A stretch of DNA of 63,598 nucleotides from Branchiostoma floridae (GCF_000003815.2 NC_049984.1:24525263-24588860); one strand, 5' to 3'. Shown: positions 52,113 through 63,478, counted from the first letter of the stretch. The notes: generated from the letters alone by a model not told the origin. Translations and numbers: made by a program.

Positions 52113-52623
52113 AGCTTTACCAACCCAAGCCTTTTTTTAGGTCGCCGGCTGGCAAAGGACATAAAATTATCGATCTCACAATGTAGGTCGCGAAATCTAA
52201 AATATGTTTCCTGTATTTCACACTTTCACTGAAGAGTCAATGTAAAGAATTTGTAGCTAACATAATATTGTAATCTTAAAAACAGCATCATAAATTTTCA
52301 AAATAGATACCAGAAACGCTGTAATGACTATTGCAGTGTCAGATATATAAAACATGATGTTCTTTGTATTGAAGAAGTACACAATTGTGCAATGGACTAG
52401 TATCACTTCCTAGCTTAAAGTTGGAAACTACACTCAAGGCCACCACATAGTGCATAGGTGTCACTTCTACAACTACTGGACTAGTTTAATTTCTAATACT
52501 ACAATCGAATGGCTGTCACATTTGTGTCACATTCTACAGGTACAATCACATGACACATTATTCCAATTTGATATTTTCTTGTCATGTTGAACATCTCCTG
52601 AGTGGATTTTTTTTTTTCAAAAT

Positions 52624-52995
52624 TAGGCCACACCAATTTAATTTCTTGGTTCACGGATTTTTTCATAAAAAATATGGAGCGAGAGGGCGAAATAAAAATA
52701 AAAATAAAAATTGTAAAAAGGTTGGGGTAAAGGTAACGGCTAATCCAAAACATAAAGAAAAAAAGTTTTCAGCTTGAAAAAAGTACAAAAACACTATTTT
52801 TGTACAGTAACAGCACCTGTACCCACACTTTAAGGAGCTTATAATATAAAGGCCAATTTGCTACACCAGAAAGTTGGTGAATGGTTTCATTAATGGTGAA
52901 AATTTGCTGAGTGGTAATTTTTATTTTTATTTTTTTTCCCCAAAAAATAGGAGCGAGCGAATCCGTGAACCAAGAAATTAAATCGGTGTGGCCTT
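52624..52995. mobile_element. Inverted-repeat element with AGGCCACACC ends
   Basis: TTAGGCCACACCAATTTAAT..TTCTTGGTTCACGGATT is mirrored by AATCCGTGAACCAAGAAATT..GGTGTGGCCTTA. Inner arms also share AATAAAAATAAAAATAAAAA. About 370 bp, non-coding. Confidence 0.7.
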
Positions 52996-53600
52996 AGGCG
53001 AAAATGAATTAATGAGTGCGCTGATGTCATTCATAGAATATACACGGGTGGCATAAACTGTATGGGTCACTTCAGTAAAAAAATCCATAGCTACCGACCC
53101 TATGTTTTTCACGATCCAAACGTTAACAGGAAACACAGTATTTTCTTTGCATGCTAGGCCTTAGAGCCATTGCGTGAGATCAACTGAGTTATATTTAAAC
53201 GGCAAACCGCACTATTTGATAAGAGCGCTCGGTAGGTGAGATATTCCATTACAGAAAAATGGCGGGGGAATCTTTCCTTTTCATGAAAATATCTCTGAAG
53301 ATATCTGTTCTTAATTAGAACATCTTCAAACACTTTGCTATCAACGCTTTATCGTATATGCGAAGTTCACCTACTTGTACGTGCCAAGTTGATAAAAAAG
53401 AATACCTAAGTATCCCCTCCTGAATGTTTGGAATGGTACAGCCCAGTAGAAGAACTATTTGTCATCATTTGTGTGATTGGCAGGCTTGACAGACGACGAA
53501 CTGGTTTTGACGACTGTCTATGTCCAAACAGTTATAGGAGGCGTGTTCAGTTAGATCTGAGCCTCGCCAAGAAATAACTGTTCAAATTTTGGGTTTGAAG

Positions 53601-53915
53601 TAGAGGAGGGTACCGGTGCAGAAATGAATTCAGGTGCAGGTACGGTTCAGGTCCAGAGGATCAGGTCCAGGTCCGGACCCGGACCTAATTGTTTGTGAAA
53701 ACTTGTGAATGGGCGATACTCAAAACAATGGTCCATTTCTCTACAAATTACTTCGCTCTTGTTATTTTCCTCGATCGGTAAGCCCCGAAACGTGTGAATG
53801 CCTGATCTCATCTGTTCATTTTCCGAATCAACATCCGTTGACCGAATTTTTCAGGTCCAGTTTTTCTGGACCGGTCCAATGAGAATACTCAGTTTTGTAC
53901 CGGCACACAGCCCTA
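53601..53915. mobile_element. hAT-like MITE, copy 4
   Basis: TAGAGGAGGGTACCGGTGCA start, GGTCCAGAGGATCAGGTCC repeats, ATCTGTTCATTTTCCGAATC, CCAGTTTTTCTGGACCGG and CGGCACACAGCCCTA end. Same plan as 30911-31387. Confidence 0.65.
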
Positions 53916-53924
53916 GAACTTTAT

Positions 53925-54015
53925 ATCTAGCGTACTCAGTTGGGTAGGAACTAGAGTGTCCGCCTTGCATTGACGGTATTGTATAGCTTGCGAGTTCGAT
54001 CCCCGGCCGAGACTT
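53925..54015 (+). repeat. tRNA-derived SINE or tRNA pseudogene
   Basis: GCGTACTCAGTTGGGTAGGA (A-box-like) and GCGAGTTCGATCCCCGGCCG (B-box-like) about 50 bp apart. The arms do not pair into a full cloverleaf, so a SINE head is preferred. Confidence 0.45.
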
Positions 54016-54325
54016 CAAACATATGGCACATAATTTTTTTTCTTCTTTTTTCTTCATATCTACGTAACACATATTTCCATCTATCGACATGTAGTATATC
54101 TGTGACAATGAGAGCAATGAAAAAATTCCATTAAAACTACTTCCGTATTCCTTTGCTGCTTGGCCTCTGGCATGTTCGATCTGTCGTGATGAAAAGCTCC
54201 ATTAAACTGATCTAGGAGGTTAATTTGTAGCTATAACGGCTGACACACATAGTGATTGGCATGTGACCTGGATATAACGTGTTTGAAGTAGTCCGCATGG
54301 TCTGTGTTACAACCGAAAGATGTAT

Positions 54326-54700
54326 AAGGGGTGATCAATAAATTCTAGGCCTCACCCAAATATAAAGTGCACAACTCAAATTTTAGGTCATAATTAGATA
54401 GTAAGCAGCCTTTCATCAATGTCCACCCGATTGTGGTCATTATTTTCCAGTCGACGCCGGCGCGCGCCCTTTTTGAAAATCAGTCGGAAAGTGGCGAGGA
54501 AAAACAAGGCTGAACTGTGATCAGAGTTGTGGGGTTTGTGTTCCTCATGCCATGAAATCTACGAAGACAAGTGTCAAAGTGTTCCAAGAGGATTGTATTT
54601 GCATTCCAACTAGAAAAAAAGTGGGTATCTGACTTTGAGTAGAACAAGTTGACCCGCACACCTCAGATCACAGCTCAATATATTTAACTATTGAGATAAT
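54326..54700. mobile_element. Mariner-like remnant, copy 1
   Basis: Begins AAGGGGTGATCAATAAATTC, a terminus of mariner type, and continues with AAGTGGCGAGGAAAAACAAG, CTCATGCCATGAAATCTACG and AAAGTGGGTATCTGACTTT, shared with 56765-57090. No intact transposase frame. Confidence 0.5.
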
Positions 54701-54714
54701 GACACATTTGACTA

Positions 54715-54895
54715 TAGGTACCCTGGAGGCCATCCGGGATCGGGCAGCTTAAGGACCTACCCTTCGGGCTTAAACTCCCCCGGAGTGATAATGTGAGATT
54801 GTCGGGCTGACTGCCTTGGCTCCCCCACAAAACTTGCTAACAAACCTCGCTAGCTACCCGGTCCTGTCTGGCTCCCAGGGTAGGGTACACTATAG
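54715..54895. repeat. Possible inverted-repeat element
   Basis: TAGGTACCCTGGAGGCCA and TGGCTCCCAGGGTAGGGTACA are imperfect inverted ends about 180 bp apart. The evidence is limited to these ends. Confidence 0.35.
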
Positions 54896-55204
54896 GGGAA
54901 ATGTAATTGTGTAGTCACCCCTGAACCTGAACCTGCCGTCTCTGTTGACCTTGTGTGTTGACCTTGTGTGCTGGGGTGCATGTAACTTCGTCTGACGTCT
55001 GACCTTTACATCAACTACGCGACCTTCGCTTCCGCCCCCCTCCCACTTCCACCCCCTTACTGGAAATACGTAGCGCTCGTCCGTATATGGCATAGAGGGG
55101 CCAAAAAATGTCACGCCCCGCCACTATCTCTGTTTGCTTTGTACCGTACGGCACTTTGGCCTAGTGGCACATAAGTCAGCGAGTTTCATGGCTGTATTAG
55201 AATC

Positions 55205-55660
55205 GTTTTACCTCCATGAAAAATAGAGGGATAGTTTTTGGTGTGTCTGTCTGCGTGTTTGTATTTCTGTCTGTGTGTTTGTATTTCCGGATATTTCTGG
55301 TCACCATAACTCTAGAACCTCTGGATGGATTGTGTATTTGCTATGTGGGTAGGTGTTACAAAGACGAAGGTCAGGGTCGATTTTGGGCCCCTAGTGTGTG
55401 ACCTTGAACTTCAATTTTTGTATCTTTTGACCGAACACGCTTTTTATTAAAAATGGCAGATAGCTTGTGAAGTAAGGAAGAAGTGATGTACGTTTGGGCT
55501 TCCTAGCAGCTTGCTCTGGAACTGCAGGGGCATGTGCATTCTGGTCGAAATCATCCAAGGAGCATAACGGAACATAGGACCGACAGATTTCCATGATATC
55601 TAACATGCAGGTATCTTTGACAGAGATGTACATATTGAAGTGCAAATTATGAAGACAATC
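55205..55660 (-). repeat. Dispersed repeat family R1, inverted full copy
   Basis: Starts CTCCATGAAAAATAGAGGGA..TAGTTTTTGG, contains TTTCCGGATATTTCTGGTCA and GAAGGTCAGGGTCGATTTTG, and ends with GGAGCATAACGGAACATAG, GTATCTTTGACAGAGATGTA. Inverse order of 18960-19530. Confidence 0.55.
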
Positions 55661-55789
55661 TAGTATGTTTTTACAGGGAGTGGTTGCTAACCCTTCCCCT
55701 TCAGCGTGCTTGAAACACTAAGCCTTCTCGAACATGGGTCTATTTCCCTTCTAAAAGCCCCAACTGAGATGCTCTAAACAGAATTTGCA

Positions 55790-55917
55790 TAACCGTTATG
55801 CAAATCCTGGGTAGGGCACCTCGGTGGGTTAAACCGGAGTCTCCTACTAACTAACTAAATGGAACCAGGAGCTCAACGTACTGTGAGGCTGCTACCAGTT
55901 GAGCTACAGGGACATCC
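55790..55917 (-). repeat. tRNA-derived SINE, family S2 variant
   Basis: Minus strand: GGATGTCCCTGTAGCTCAAC, TGGTAGCAGCC, then CTCCTGGTTCC and GAGGTGCCCTACCCAGGAT. The head looks like a tRNA 5' half, as at 61250-61330. Confidence 0.6.
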
Positions 55918-56232
55918 AAATAGAAGGTTTGGAAGTTAATTATAGAAAATAATGGCAGGTCATATTGAATCAGACCTCCTGACATCCAACATGATTCGAT
56001 TTAAGGGCCCTCCGAGTAAAAACTAAACCCGGGTCAAATCGCCGAGAGGCAAACGCATTCTAATCATGCGTAAGCCATCGAGTCAAGGCGACGGAGGATA
56101 GAAATAAACCGTTATCAAGCCAAACGATCTTTTACATCCGTTTGATGCGTGGAAATCTCTGTCATGATTCTACTTTCGGCAAGAAGGTTGATGTTTTCGG
56201 TTTTGCTATGGTGGAGTGGCTATGGGTTGTGT

Positions 56233-56245
56233 ATGTGTGTGTGTG

Positions 56246-56329
<84 letters not shown>

Positions 56330-56382
56330 TGTATGTGGGTGTGTGTGTGCGTGCCTGTGTGGGTGGGTGGGTGTGCGCGCGT

Positions 56383-56419
<37 letters not shown>

Positions 56420-56441
56420 TGTGTTTGTGTGTGTGTGTGGT

Positions 56442-56481
<40 letters not shown>

Positions 56482-56600
56482 TGTGTGTGTGTGTGGTGTG
56501 TATTTGTTTGTGTGTGTGTATGTGGTGTGTGTGTGTGGTGTATGTGTGTGTGCGTGCGTGCGTGTGTGGGTGGGTGTGTGCGCGCGCGTGTGTGTGCACG
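56233..56600. repeat. (GT)n microsatellite, long and interrupted
   Basis: About 370 bp of GT with occasional A, C, G and T interruptions. Long open frames on both strands are by-products of the dinucleotide. Confidence 0.95.
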
Positions 56601-56764
56601 TTGTTATCAGCGTAACTTGAGAAGCTGTGGATGGATGTTTGGTTAGTGGGTAGGTGATGAGGTGACAAAGGTAAAGTTTGAAACTCACCGCCAGTCGGAT
56701 CACTACGGTACTGCAGCGGACTTTGTATGCTTGTATGATAGTGTTATCAGCATAACCCAATAAG

Positions 56765-57090
56765 ATGGGTGATCAATATATCGAACCTGAGCCTAAAATG
56801 AAAAAAAAGATCAAATATGTATATAATTATATGGTACGAAGCCTTTTATCAATATCAAATATAACAAAATCATTGTGGACACTACTTTCCAGTCTTCGTT
56901 CTTTTTTAAATCATTAGGTAAGTGGCGAGAAAAACAAGGCTGCGATCAGTGCTATGAGGGTCATGTTTCTCATGCCATGAAATATTCGAAGACATTGTAT
57001 TTCAAGCAGAAAGAAGTGGGTATCTGACTTTCAGCATAGCTTGCTGACCTGTACGTCTCAGGTCGCAGCTCAATTGTCCATGTATTTTTT
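56765..57090. mobile_element. Mariner-like remnant, copy 2
   Basis: GGGTGATCAATATATCGAAC start; GGCGAGAAAAACAAGGCTGC, TCATGCCATGAAATATTCG and AGAAGTGGGTATCTGACTTT follow as in copy 1. Inverted-type ends GAATTTATTGATCACCCCTC occur at 57491-57510 and, weaker, at 57389-57405. Confidence 0.5.
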
Positions 57091-57099
57091 ACCTTCTCT

Positions 57100-58485
57100 C
57101 TCACCTTATTTTACTGGTTGCCGCCCGCAAGGTAGTGATCAAAATGATTTGAATATTGGAACGCATTCGGAAATTTAAAAGGCTTAGCCTATAATTTATA
57201 ATTATACGCCGAAAATTAAATTGTCCATGTTTTTTCCGTCTCTCTCACCTAATATTTTAGTAGATGCCGCCCGCAAAGTAGTGATCAAAGTGACTGGAAT
57301 TTTGGTACACATTTGGAAAAAGCTTTATAGTTTATAATCATATTGCCAAATTTGAGTTAAGTGCCCTTTTTTCATAGTGGGGCGAAGAATTTATTGATCA
57401 CTTCTCGTACCATCTGAAAGCTTTAATTAATGATGGTTTTTTTTATAGTTTATAATTATAGCTCGAAAATTGAGTTATATAAGAATTTATTGATCACCCC
57501 TCGTTTATTCTGGAAGCTTTACTGATAAGTAAGGCCAAAGGACGTAAACTGTATGGATACCTTCAGCGTGCTCATGTTTTCAAAGATTTTGAAAAATAAT
57601 AAATAATCCGCCCCGTAAATGATGAACATAACGAGAAAGTACCGAAATAGCAAAATGTATAGCCTTGATTCCACCAGTAAAAGTGACATAAGTGACGTAG
57701 CCGTGGCTTTTTTGTAACAGTGAAAGTAGTTAGATACTAGTGGTAATTATATATATATATATGAAAGTGGCACCAATGCTCAGGACTGTAGGCACCCAGG
57801 ACTGTAGATGTCTATTTGGTTGGTTATACTACTCGATCAGTACTACAATAGTGTCACTTTATATTTCTGCACTTTTTCAATACAAAGATAAAAGACTTGT
57901 TTGTTTTGATACTAAGTATGTTTTGTCGCTTCTTACAGCGTACAAGGTATCTATTTTGAAGATCTAGATATATATTGTTTTACCCATCGTGTTTTTTTCA
58001 TCATCTTGTATTAGATGTTAAGTCTGCAGAAGACGTCATCCATAAACTTTACTTGCTGTTGCCTACTTTTGACGCAGCTGTGGTGCGTCAAACGCTGGTT
58101 AAGTGTATTTGCGCCCATGAATATAGGACACAACTTTTGTGGAGTGCGAATAATCTTGTTATTCGGCGTTTTACTGGTGATTCAATCGTCACGAGTTGCG
58201 TGTATACACGTAGTTCATTCAATCGTCACGATTTGCATGTATACACGTAGTTTATTTAATCGTCAAGATTTACGTGCATACAGTCAGGTAGTTGTTTTAG
58301 GACATTACTTCGGAGTGCTATCAATATTATTCTTTGCTAGCTAAATTTCTATTTCAAAGTAGCGTGCCGTGCTTAAAGTTGTCAGTGGCTCTTGCTTTGG
58401 ATTAGGAAGCCGTGACTTCGAATTCCGGCTGTTGTCACAAGAGAAGTACGCCGAACATACATCTACTCACCTACCAAAAAAAAAA

Positions 58486-58523
<38 letters not shown>

Positions 58524-58690
58524 TCGTCGTGTCATCACTATATTGGTAAAAGTTGCAGTTCTTGTAGAAATGTTCGCCAAGCCGTCAATGCTTGAGGTCC
58601 ACGTACAAAGGATGTCATCCATATAATAAACTTGACATGGCCTCATACCAGAAGTTGAATCCATCTCTCTACTGGACACTACAATCATGT
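57100..58690. other. Intergenic interval, no gene seen
   Basis: Short direct repeats at 57115-57350 (GATGCCGCCCGCAAAGTAGT and relatives), frames at 57740-58344 without domains, an (AT)n run at 58490-58520, and a GATGTCATCCATATAATAAA dispersed repeat at about 58610. Confidence 0.45.
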
Positions 58691-58697
58691 TAAATTA

Positions 58698-58739
58698 TTC
58701 AAACGTTTCAGACAGCTTCCACTGTCTTTCTTCAGTGAA
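58698..58739 (-). ncRNA. Hammerhead-like RNA motif e
   Basis: Minus strand: stem I TTCA/TGAA (4 bp), core CTGAAGA (58729-58735), perfect 6-bp stem II AGACAG/CTGTCT, then GAAACGTT (58702-58709; possible GUU triplet). A decayed inverted copy (CTGATGAAAGACAATGGACA) follows at about 58764-58790, so the pair could fold on itself. Confidence 0.4.
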
Positions 58740-59010
58740 ATGAAAATTTATTTTTCATTTCACTGATGAAAGACAATGGACAGTGTTTGAATAAACCAAG
58801 GACATTATATAAGACATTATATAAGGCATTGTAGTTTCCAGCAGAGATTGATTCAACTTCTATTATTGAATTCCTGGATGATTACTCTTCAAAAACGTAT
58901 TGCATGACCTAAATAAGTTTGGGCTTGCAATAAATTTCTACTTTGAGCACATTTGTACCTTTATTATCCCTTCTTTTCACAGATGTGCTGGGACCGTGAG
59001 GTCAGATGAG

Positions 59011-59766
59011 ATGAGGCCGTTCCAATGGATGCTACAGGAAGCAATCGTCATGTTGTTGTGGCAAGGGATACTACTAGTGAGCAACACAGACAGTATGGCC
59101 ACGAAGGCACCGAGAAAACCATCCCACATCAACCCACCGAACACTGACAAACACTCCGGCGGTCGTTCGTTTGAGTTCGCCCGAAGACTTAGGCAGGGGA
59201 GATCGGCGGCATCGGGCATGCTTGTACGACGGGATAACGCCGTTCAGGAGTGGTCTCTGTCGGACTACGTGGTCTACAGGAGACAAGCGGACAGAAAGAG
59301 GAGAGAGAATTCTTCTGGGTTTGACCACGCCAGTGCTACGGGTCACCCGGCGGGTTCTACAACTCGCCGCCCTCCGCTAAACGTAGGAGACTCCCACGAG
59401 GGGGTTACCTCTCCAGCCCCGCCGGTTTCGACAACACCGGTGTCTCGTTGCTACTACTACGGGTGTTCGGACGACGACGCCGGCCCACCGGCTTGCTATT
59501 TCACGCTACACGGAAGAGATCTAGACGTGCCACCAAACGTGCCGTGTGTGTGCGTCTGCTCGCCTGACGTCGACGCGTCGGATTTGATGATGACCACACC
59601 CGTCCCCAGCTACGACAGCAACGACTACGTCGACTACGCTGCCGCGCTGAACTCACGCACGCCGCGTAGAGGCGACGTCAATAACTCTATCTCCGTCATT
59701 GTCTTCCTCATCATCTACATGTTTGTAGTCGTAGGTTACCTCAAACTGACAGTGAAATGGTATTAG
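59011..59766 (+). CDS. Unrecognised single-pass membrane protein with signal peptide
   Basis: The exon has a good acceptor (CCCTTCTTTTCACAG, AG at 58981-58982). The ATG at 59011 opens 251 codons to a TAG. The start MRPFQWMLQEAIVMLLWQ.. then GILLVSNTDS looks like a signal peptide. The middle (about 30-150) is basic and polar (RSFEFARRLRQGR, YVVYRRQADRKRR), followed by a Pro/Ser/Thr-rich part, a Cys-containing stretch (SRCYYYGCSDDD, PPACYF, NVPCVCVCSPD) and a Tyr/Asp run (YDSNDYVDYAAALN). A membrane helix (SISVIVFLIIYMFVVVGYL) sits near the C-terminus with only about eight residues after it. GC and CpG content are clearly above the flanks. A short uORF begins at the exon edge (ATGTGCTGGG) and stops just before the ATG. 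An upstream exon was not found. Family unknown. Confidence 0.7.
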   Translation: MRPFQWMLQEAIVMLLWQGILLVSNTDSMATKAPRKPSHINPPNTDKHSGGRSFEFARRLRQGRSAASGMLVRRDNAVQEWSLSDYVVYRRQADRKRRENSSGFDHASATGHPAGSTTRRPPLNVGDSHEGVTSPAPPVSTTPVSRCYYYGCSDDDAGPPACYFTLHGRDLDVPPNVPCVCVCSPDVDASDLMMTTPVPSYDSNDYVDYAAALNSRTPRRGDVNNSISVIVFLIIYMFVVVGYLKLTVKWY

Positions 59767-59779
59767 GGGGGATACGCCA

Positions 59780-59990
59780 AAAAGCAGTTACTGTAATTGC
59801 ATTTAAGTTCACGGGGATTTGATTTCGCGGTAGCGGGGAAAGGACTTTTCGCGGTGGTTTTAAGTTCACGGTAGCACCATGCACTGTCGTCTCTTACTGC
59901 CATGGACAAAATGTTCGAGGTGGTTTTCAGTTCGCGGTACGCGGTAAATTTGCAACGCGAAAACCGCGAACATAAAACCACTGGGAACAT
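59780..59990. mobile_element. MITE-like repeat with CGCGGTGGTTTT motifs
   Basis: CACGGGGATTTGATTTCGCG, CGCGGTGGTTTTAAGTTCAC, GGTGGTTTTCAGTTCGCGG, and the inverse AACCGCGAACATAAAACCAC at the right end. It starts about 15 bp after the stop of the preceding gene, so it may form part of its 3' UTR. Confidence 0.55.
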
Positions 59991-60241
59991 TTAATATGCA
60001 TTTATAGTACTCATACAAGCAACTGGATATGATTTGGGAGACTATCTTTCGTCAGTGACACTGAAGTGATCTGGTATCTAGCTCTGGTGACCTATTGGAA
60101 TCCAAAATTGTCTTGAGCTTGTCTTGCCTTGTTTTCTTTTGGACATCCAAAGTTGTCTACAGCTCTTTTGTATCTACAGTTAGGGTATAAAAGACTAGTT
60201 TCTCCCAGATCACTTCAAAGGTGATTTTTAACCTCCTTGGT

Positions 60242-60287
60242 GTCACTGACGAAAGATGTTGAATATTATATATCTGAAACGTCTGAC
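60242..60287 (+). ncRNA. Hammerhead-like RNA motif f
   Basis: Stem I GTCA (60242-60245)/TGAC (60284-60287), core CTGACGA (60246-60252), stem II AGAT/ATCT (4 bp), then GAAACGTC (60276-60283; possible GUC triplet). A half motif in opposite orientation lies at about 60048-60065 (TATCTTTCGTCAGTGACAC). Confidence 0.42.
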
Positions 60288-60832
60288 CGTTTCCAAAATC
60301 GTATCCAGTTGCTTGAGTAATTGTTTTTGGTGTATTTTATTACCTGGATGTCTAACGAAGTATTAGGGGGATCTTTAAGTAGATGTTCCGAGGGAAGATC
60401 GTAACCGTCGAATTCTCTAAAGGTCGTACACTCGACGTACGATCGACGTACGGTCTCAAGCTGGGGGCATTTTTAAGATGTGTCGTACGAACTCTGATTA
60501 GATGCTGCGACATCTGTAAGATACCTCAATTATTGAAATAGGGAGTCACCACACCTAATACGGGAGTTTTCAGATACAAATATCATATGTATCCACAATA
60601 AGAATTTTTCGTTTAGGAACTGGACATTGCCTTTCAAGAACTTTCTTGGTCGACTCTTAAAGTTGATTACTTCAGACTTGCAATTGATCTGTAAAAGATT
60701 GGCGAAGTGTAGAGACAAGTTTGTACGCATCACTGTAGTAACACTTATGTCATCACGTTTCCTTGCTGTTTCAGTAGCAGGGTCTATTTCTTACAAGGAA
60801 GGGTTGCTAGTCCTTCCCCTCAATGTGCTTTA

Positions 60833-61165
60833 AGCTAAGGGCAAAACCCGCAGTACGTGCAATTAGTCCGTACGACTTTGTAGGAGGCCACGTCCACCAC
60901 GTATTCCTGAAAACGTTAAGGCTATACAGGACAGACGCGTCGCCCGTACTGGCACGTACAGGGGGCAAATCCAGACAGATGGCACACAAAGTTTTGCCTG
61001 CACGTTAAGTTCTACGGCGTGTCCGCGTGCTTCAAAATATACGTCGGATTCCCTACGAGTTCGTACGGAGGCGGTACTTACCACTTACGGATCCCGAAAG
61101 ATTGCCCACGTTTTGGCACGTAGACAGCACGTATTTGAACGTAAGGCGGGTCGTGCCCTTAGCTT
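60833..61165. mobile_element. Inverted-repeat element with AGCTAAGGGCA ends
   Basis: Left TAAGCTAAGGGCAAAACCCG and right CGGGTCGTGCCCTTAGCTTT are inverted. The interior is rich in ACGTAC/CGTACG words. No ORF of note. Confidence 0.6.
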
Positions 61166-61335
61166 TAGGTATCTCCATGAAAACTGGGCCCCACATTTTA
61201 CGTCCCTTCCGAAAGACAGGTGCAGCCCTAACCGAGGTGCCCTTCCCAGGATTGAACTGGGATATCCTAGCCATAATTGGGACCAGGAGCTGACCGCAAG
61301 GACGCTACCAGTTGAGCTACAGGGACATCCAATTC
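61166..61335 (-). repeat. tRNA-derived SINE, family S2
   Basis: Minus strand: GGATGTCCCTGTAGCTCAAC..TGGTAGCG (A box), TCCCAGTTCAATCCTGGGA (B box), then CTGCACCTGTCTTTCGGAAG, GGACGTAAAATGTGGGGCCC. The clearest S2 copy in the window. Confidence 0.75.
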
Positions 61336-62037
61336 AGACAAGTACCTGTTAGTACTTTGGGGCTTGTGTGTCGACAAACAAGCAACTTCATGTAAAGCCA
61401 AACCAGCGTATCAACGACGAAGCATCTCTCACTTTGAAATTTTAGAGTTATTTTCGACCTTTCAGCTGTGCCATGTTGTAACATTTCAAGTTGTACCATT
61501 GAACCAAGTTGCATATTAAAGATTCAGATGCCTTTTTTTTGAAGATCTGTTTTCCTTTCTGTATGATTCTTCATAAAGAAATATAGCTATAGGAAAGTTT
61601 GAAAGCTTTCCATGTGACGTATACATATAGGCAGGCTTACTTGGGAAAATTAAATTCATCAGTATTCCTAAATTTAACGTTAAGTGTTGCCAGTCTTTCT
61701 GAATTCAACTTAAAGCGTTGCCGATCCTCCTGAATTTACGCAAAGCGTAACCAGGACCTGATATCTAGACCTTCTTGTATAGAGATTCATGACTTCGTTT
61801 GCACTCTAAGATTCTAAATTTAAAATGACTCGTGCTATTAGATATGAACATTAAAACCACCCCGAAACCTAGTGACCCCGAAACGGCATCGATATAGCTA
61901 GTATTACTATGGAATGTTCTATGTTGTACGAATTCGATATCATCTATTTCTGACTGCTTTCTGACATGGCTAGCTCGGTCTCAGCCTGATTCGCACAATG
62001 TCACACATTTCGATTATCCTCCGGATCCGTTGCAGCC

Positions 62038-62210
62038 NNNNNNNNNNNNNNNNNNNNNNNNNNNNNNNNNNNNNNNNNNNNNNNNNNNNNNNNNNNNNNN
62101 NNNNNNNNNNNNNNNNNNNNNNNNNNNNNNNNNNNNNNNNNNNNNNNNNNNNNNNNNNNNNNNNNNNNNNNNNNNNNNNNNNNNNNNNNNNNNNNNNNNN
62201 NNNNNNNNNN
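62038..62210. other. Assembly gap (173 N)
   Basis: Run of N. The sequence just after it (62211-62400) is full of over-long homopolymers and is probably unreliable. Confidence 1.
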
Positions 62211-62453
62211 AAGAACCCCGGTTTTTAGATCGGACTTAAAAAACCCCCCCAAACCACCAGCCCTTGGTGGGGGGGTTGGAAAAACAATTATAACTATGAA
62301 TTTTTTTAGGGGGGATATTGGGAATTTTTCTTTTTGAATTTTTTTTTTAACCGCCCCCCCCCAATTTTTGGGGGGCTCCCCCAAATATCCCCCCTTTAGA
62401 AACAACTCTGTGCCCCTCCCAGAACGGAACCCGCGTTACTTTCTTTTTTTCAA

Positions 62454-62636
62454 GGGGGGGGGGGGGGGGGGGCTGGTTTTTCGATTTTTAACGTGGGCTA
62501 GGTTCTCTTATGCCGGTAAGAGGGAGTCTGCCGAGAAAATGGAGTTTCCCGTGGAAGAGAGTTTGCCGTGGAAAGGAGTTTGTTCCCCCTCGAAGGCAAC
62601 GTTGAAACTCGGGAAACCAGCACCCCCCCCCCCCCC
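62454..62636. mobile_element. G/C-tract-bounded inverted-repeat element, copy 2
   Basis: A G-tract, then TTTTTAACGTGGGCTAGGTT, GGGAGTCTGCCG and GGGAGTTTGCCG-like units, GGCAACGTTGAAAC and a C-tract. Same plan as 7731-7947. Confidence 0.6.
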
Positions 62637-63099
62637 TACTTGAAATAAAGTCTGTAACGGAGGCTACGTTCCGAGAAGGTCAAAGACTTGCTTCTATAGA
62701 TGACATTCTCTGGAGACCCCCCAAAATCATGCGGGAGGGCGAAAAACATAAAAATTCAGCAAGGAAAATGCTACTGAACCCCTGGACTACAAAGCTAGTA
62801 TTACGAATTGAACCACAGAACACGGTGTATCCGACGAAACAACACGTCTTTATTTGTAGGAGACATGTAGCTTGTCTTGTTCATCTTCGCAGACTTTGCT
62901 AAAGTAATAGATATCTAATATATCGACACTTACTATCAAAGAAGTACACTATTCGAGGGTATATGGCCCAAGGAGTGTTGGTGACATATGGTAGTGATGA
63001 GAATAATTTGGGGCAGTTTGACCCGTTAAAATCCCCGCGAATATTTTCCATTTTACAATATATCAAGTAGGGACGTCGGTTACACAAAAGCCATAGCTC

Positions 63100-63290
63100 A
63101 ATGAACTCCAAGGTCTCCCAATGGTCTCCCAACGATCTTTCAGAGATCTCTAGGGTGTATTTCAACGATCTCTCGAAATGATCGCTCAGTGATCCCTCAA
63201 TGATCTTTAAAGTTTCTCATTGTTCTCGCAATGATCTTTAAGGTCTTACCCTGATCTCCCAATAATCTGTCAATGATATACAATGTCTTC
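63100..63290 (+). repeat. Degenerate tandem repeat, CAATGATCTC-type unit
   Basis: About nine diverged units such as CCCAATGGTCTCC, CAACGATCTTTC, CAATGATCTTTAA; unit about 15-24 bp. Confidence 0.55.
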
Positions 63291-63312
63291 GATCCAACGA
63301 TCGATCAATAAA

Positions 63313-63478
63313 GGGTTAATGCCCCGGCCCGAGGTGTATATGGTGAGATAATCCCTGGTCAGGTGAACTCATAAACCACCTCGTTCGCTACGCTCACTCG
63401 GTGGTTTATTCGGTGGTTATCGCACCTGACCAGGGATTATCTCACCATATACACCGAGGATAAGGCGGGGCATTAACG
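63313..63478. mobile_element. Long palindrome, element terminus, copy 2
   Basis: GTTAATGCCCC..GAGGTGTATATGGTGAGATA..ATCCCTGGTCAGGTG is mirrored by CACCTGACCAGGGATTATCT..CACCATATACACCGAGG..GGGGCATTAAC. The following 63479-63598 is the inverse of 24500-24612, so an element with a minus-strand ORF may continue beyond the window. Confidence 0.75.

Noticed and set aside
53925-54015. Working tRNA gene
   Set aside because: A- and B-box-like motifs are present, but arms and acceptor stem do not pair and SINE-like sequences are frequent nearby.
56142-56760. Long overlapping ORFs of Val/Cys or Thr/His on both strands
   Set aside because: They are translations of the (GT)n/(CA)n microsatellite and carry no protein features.
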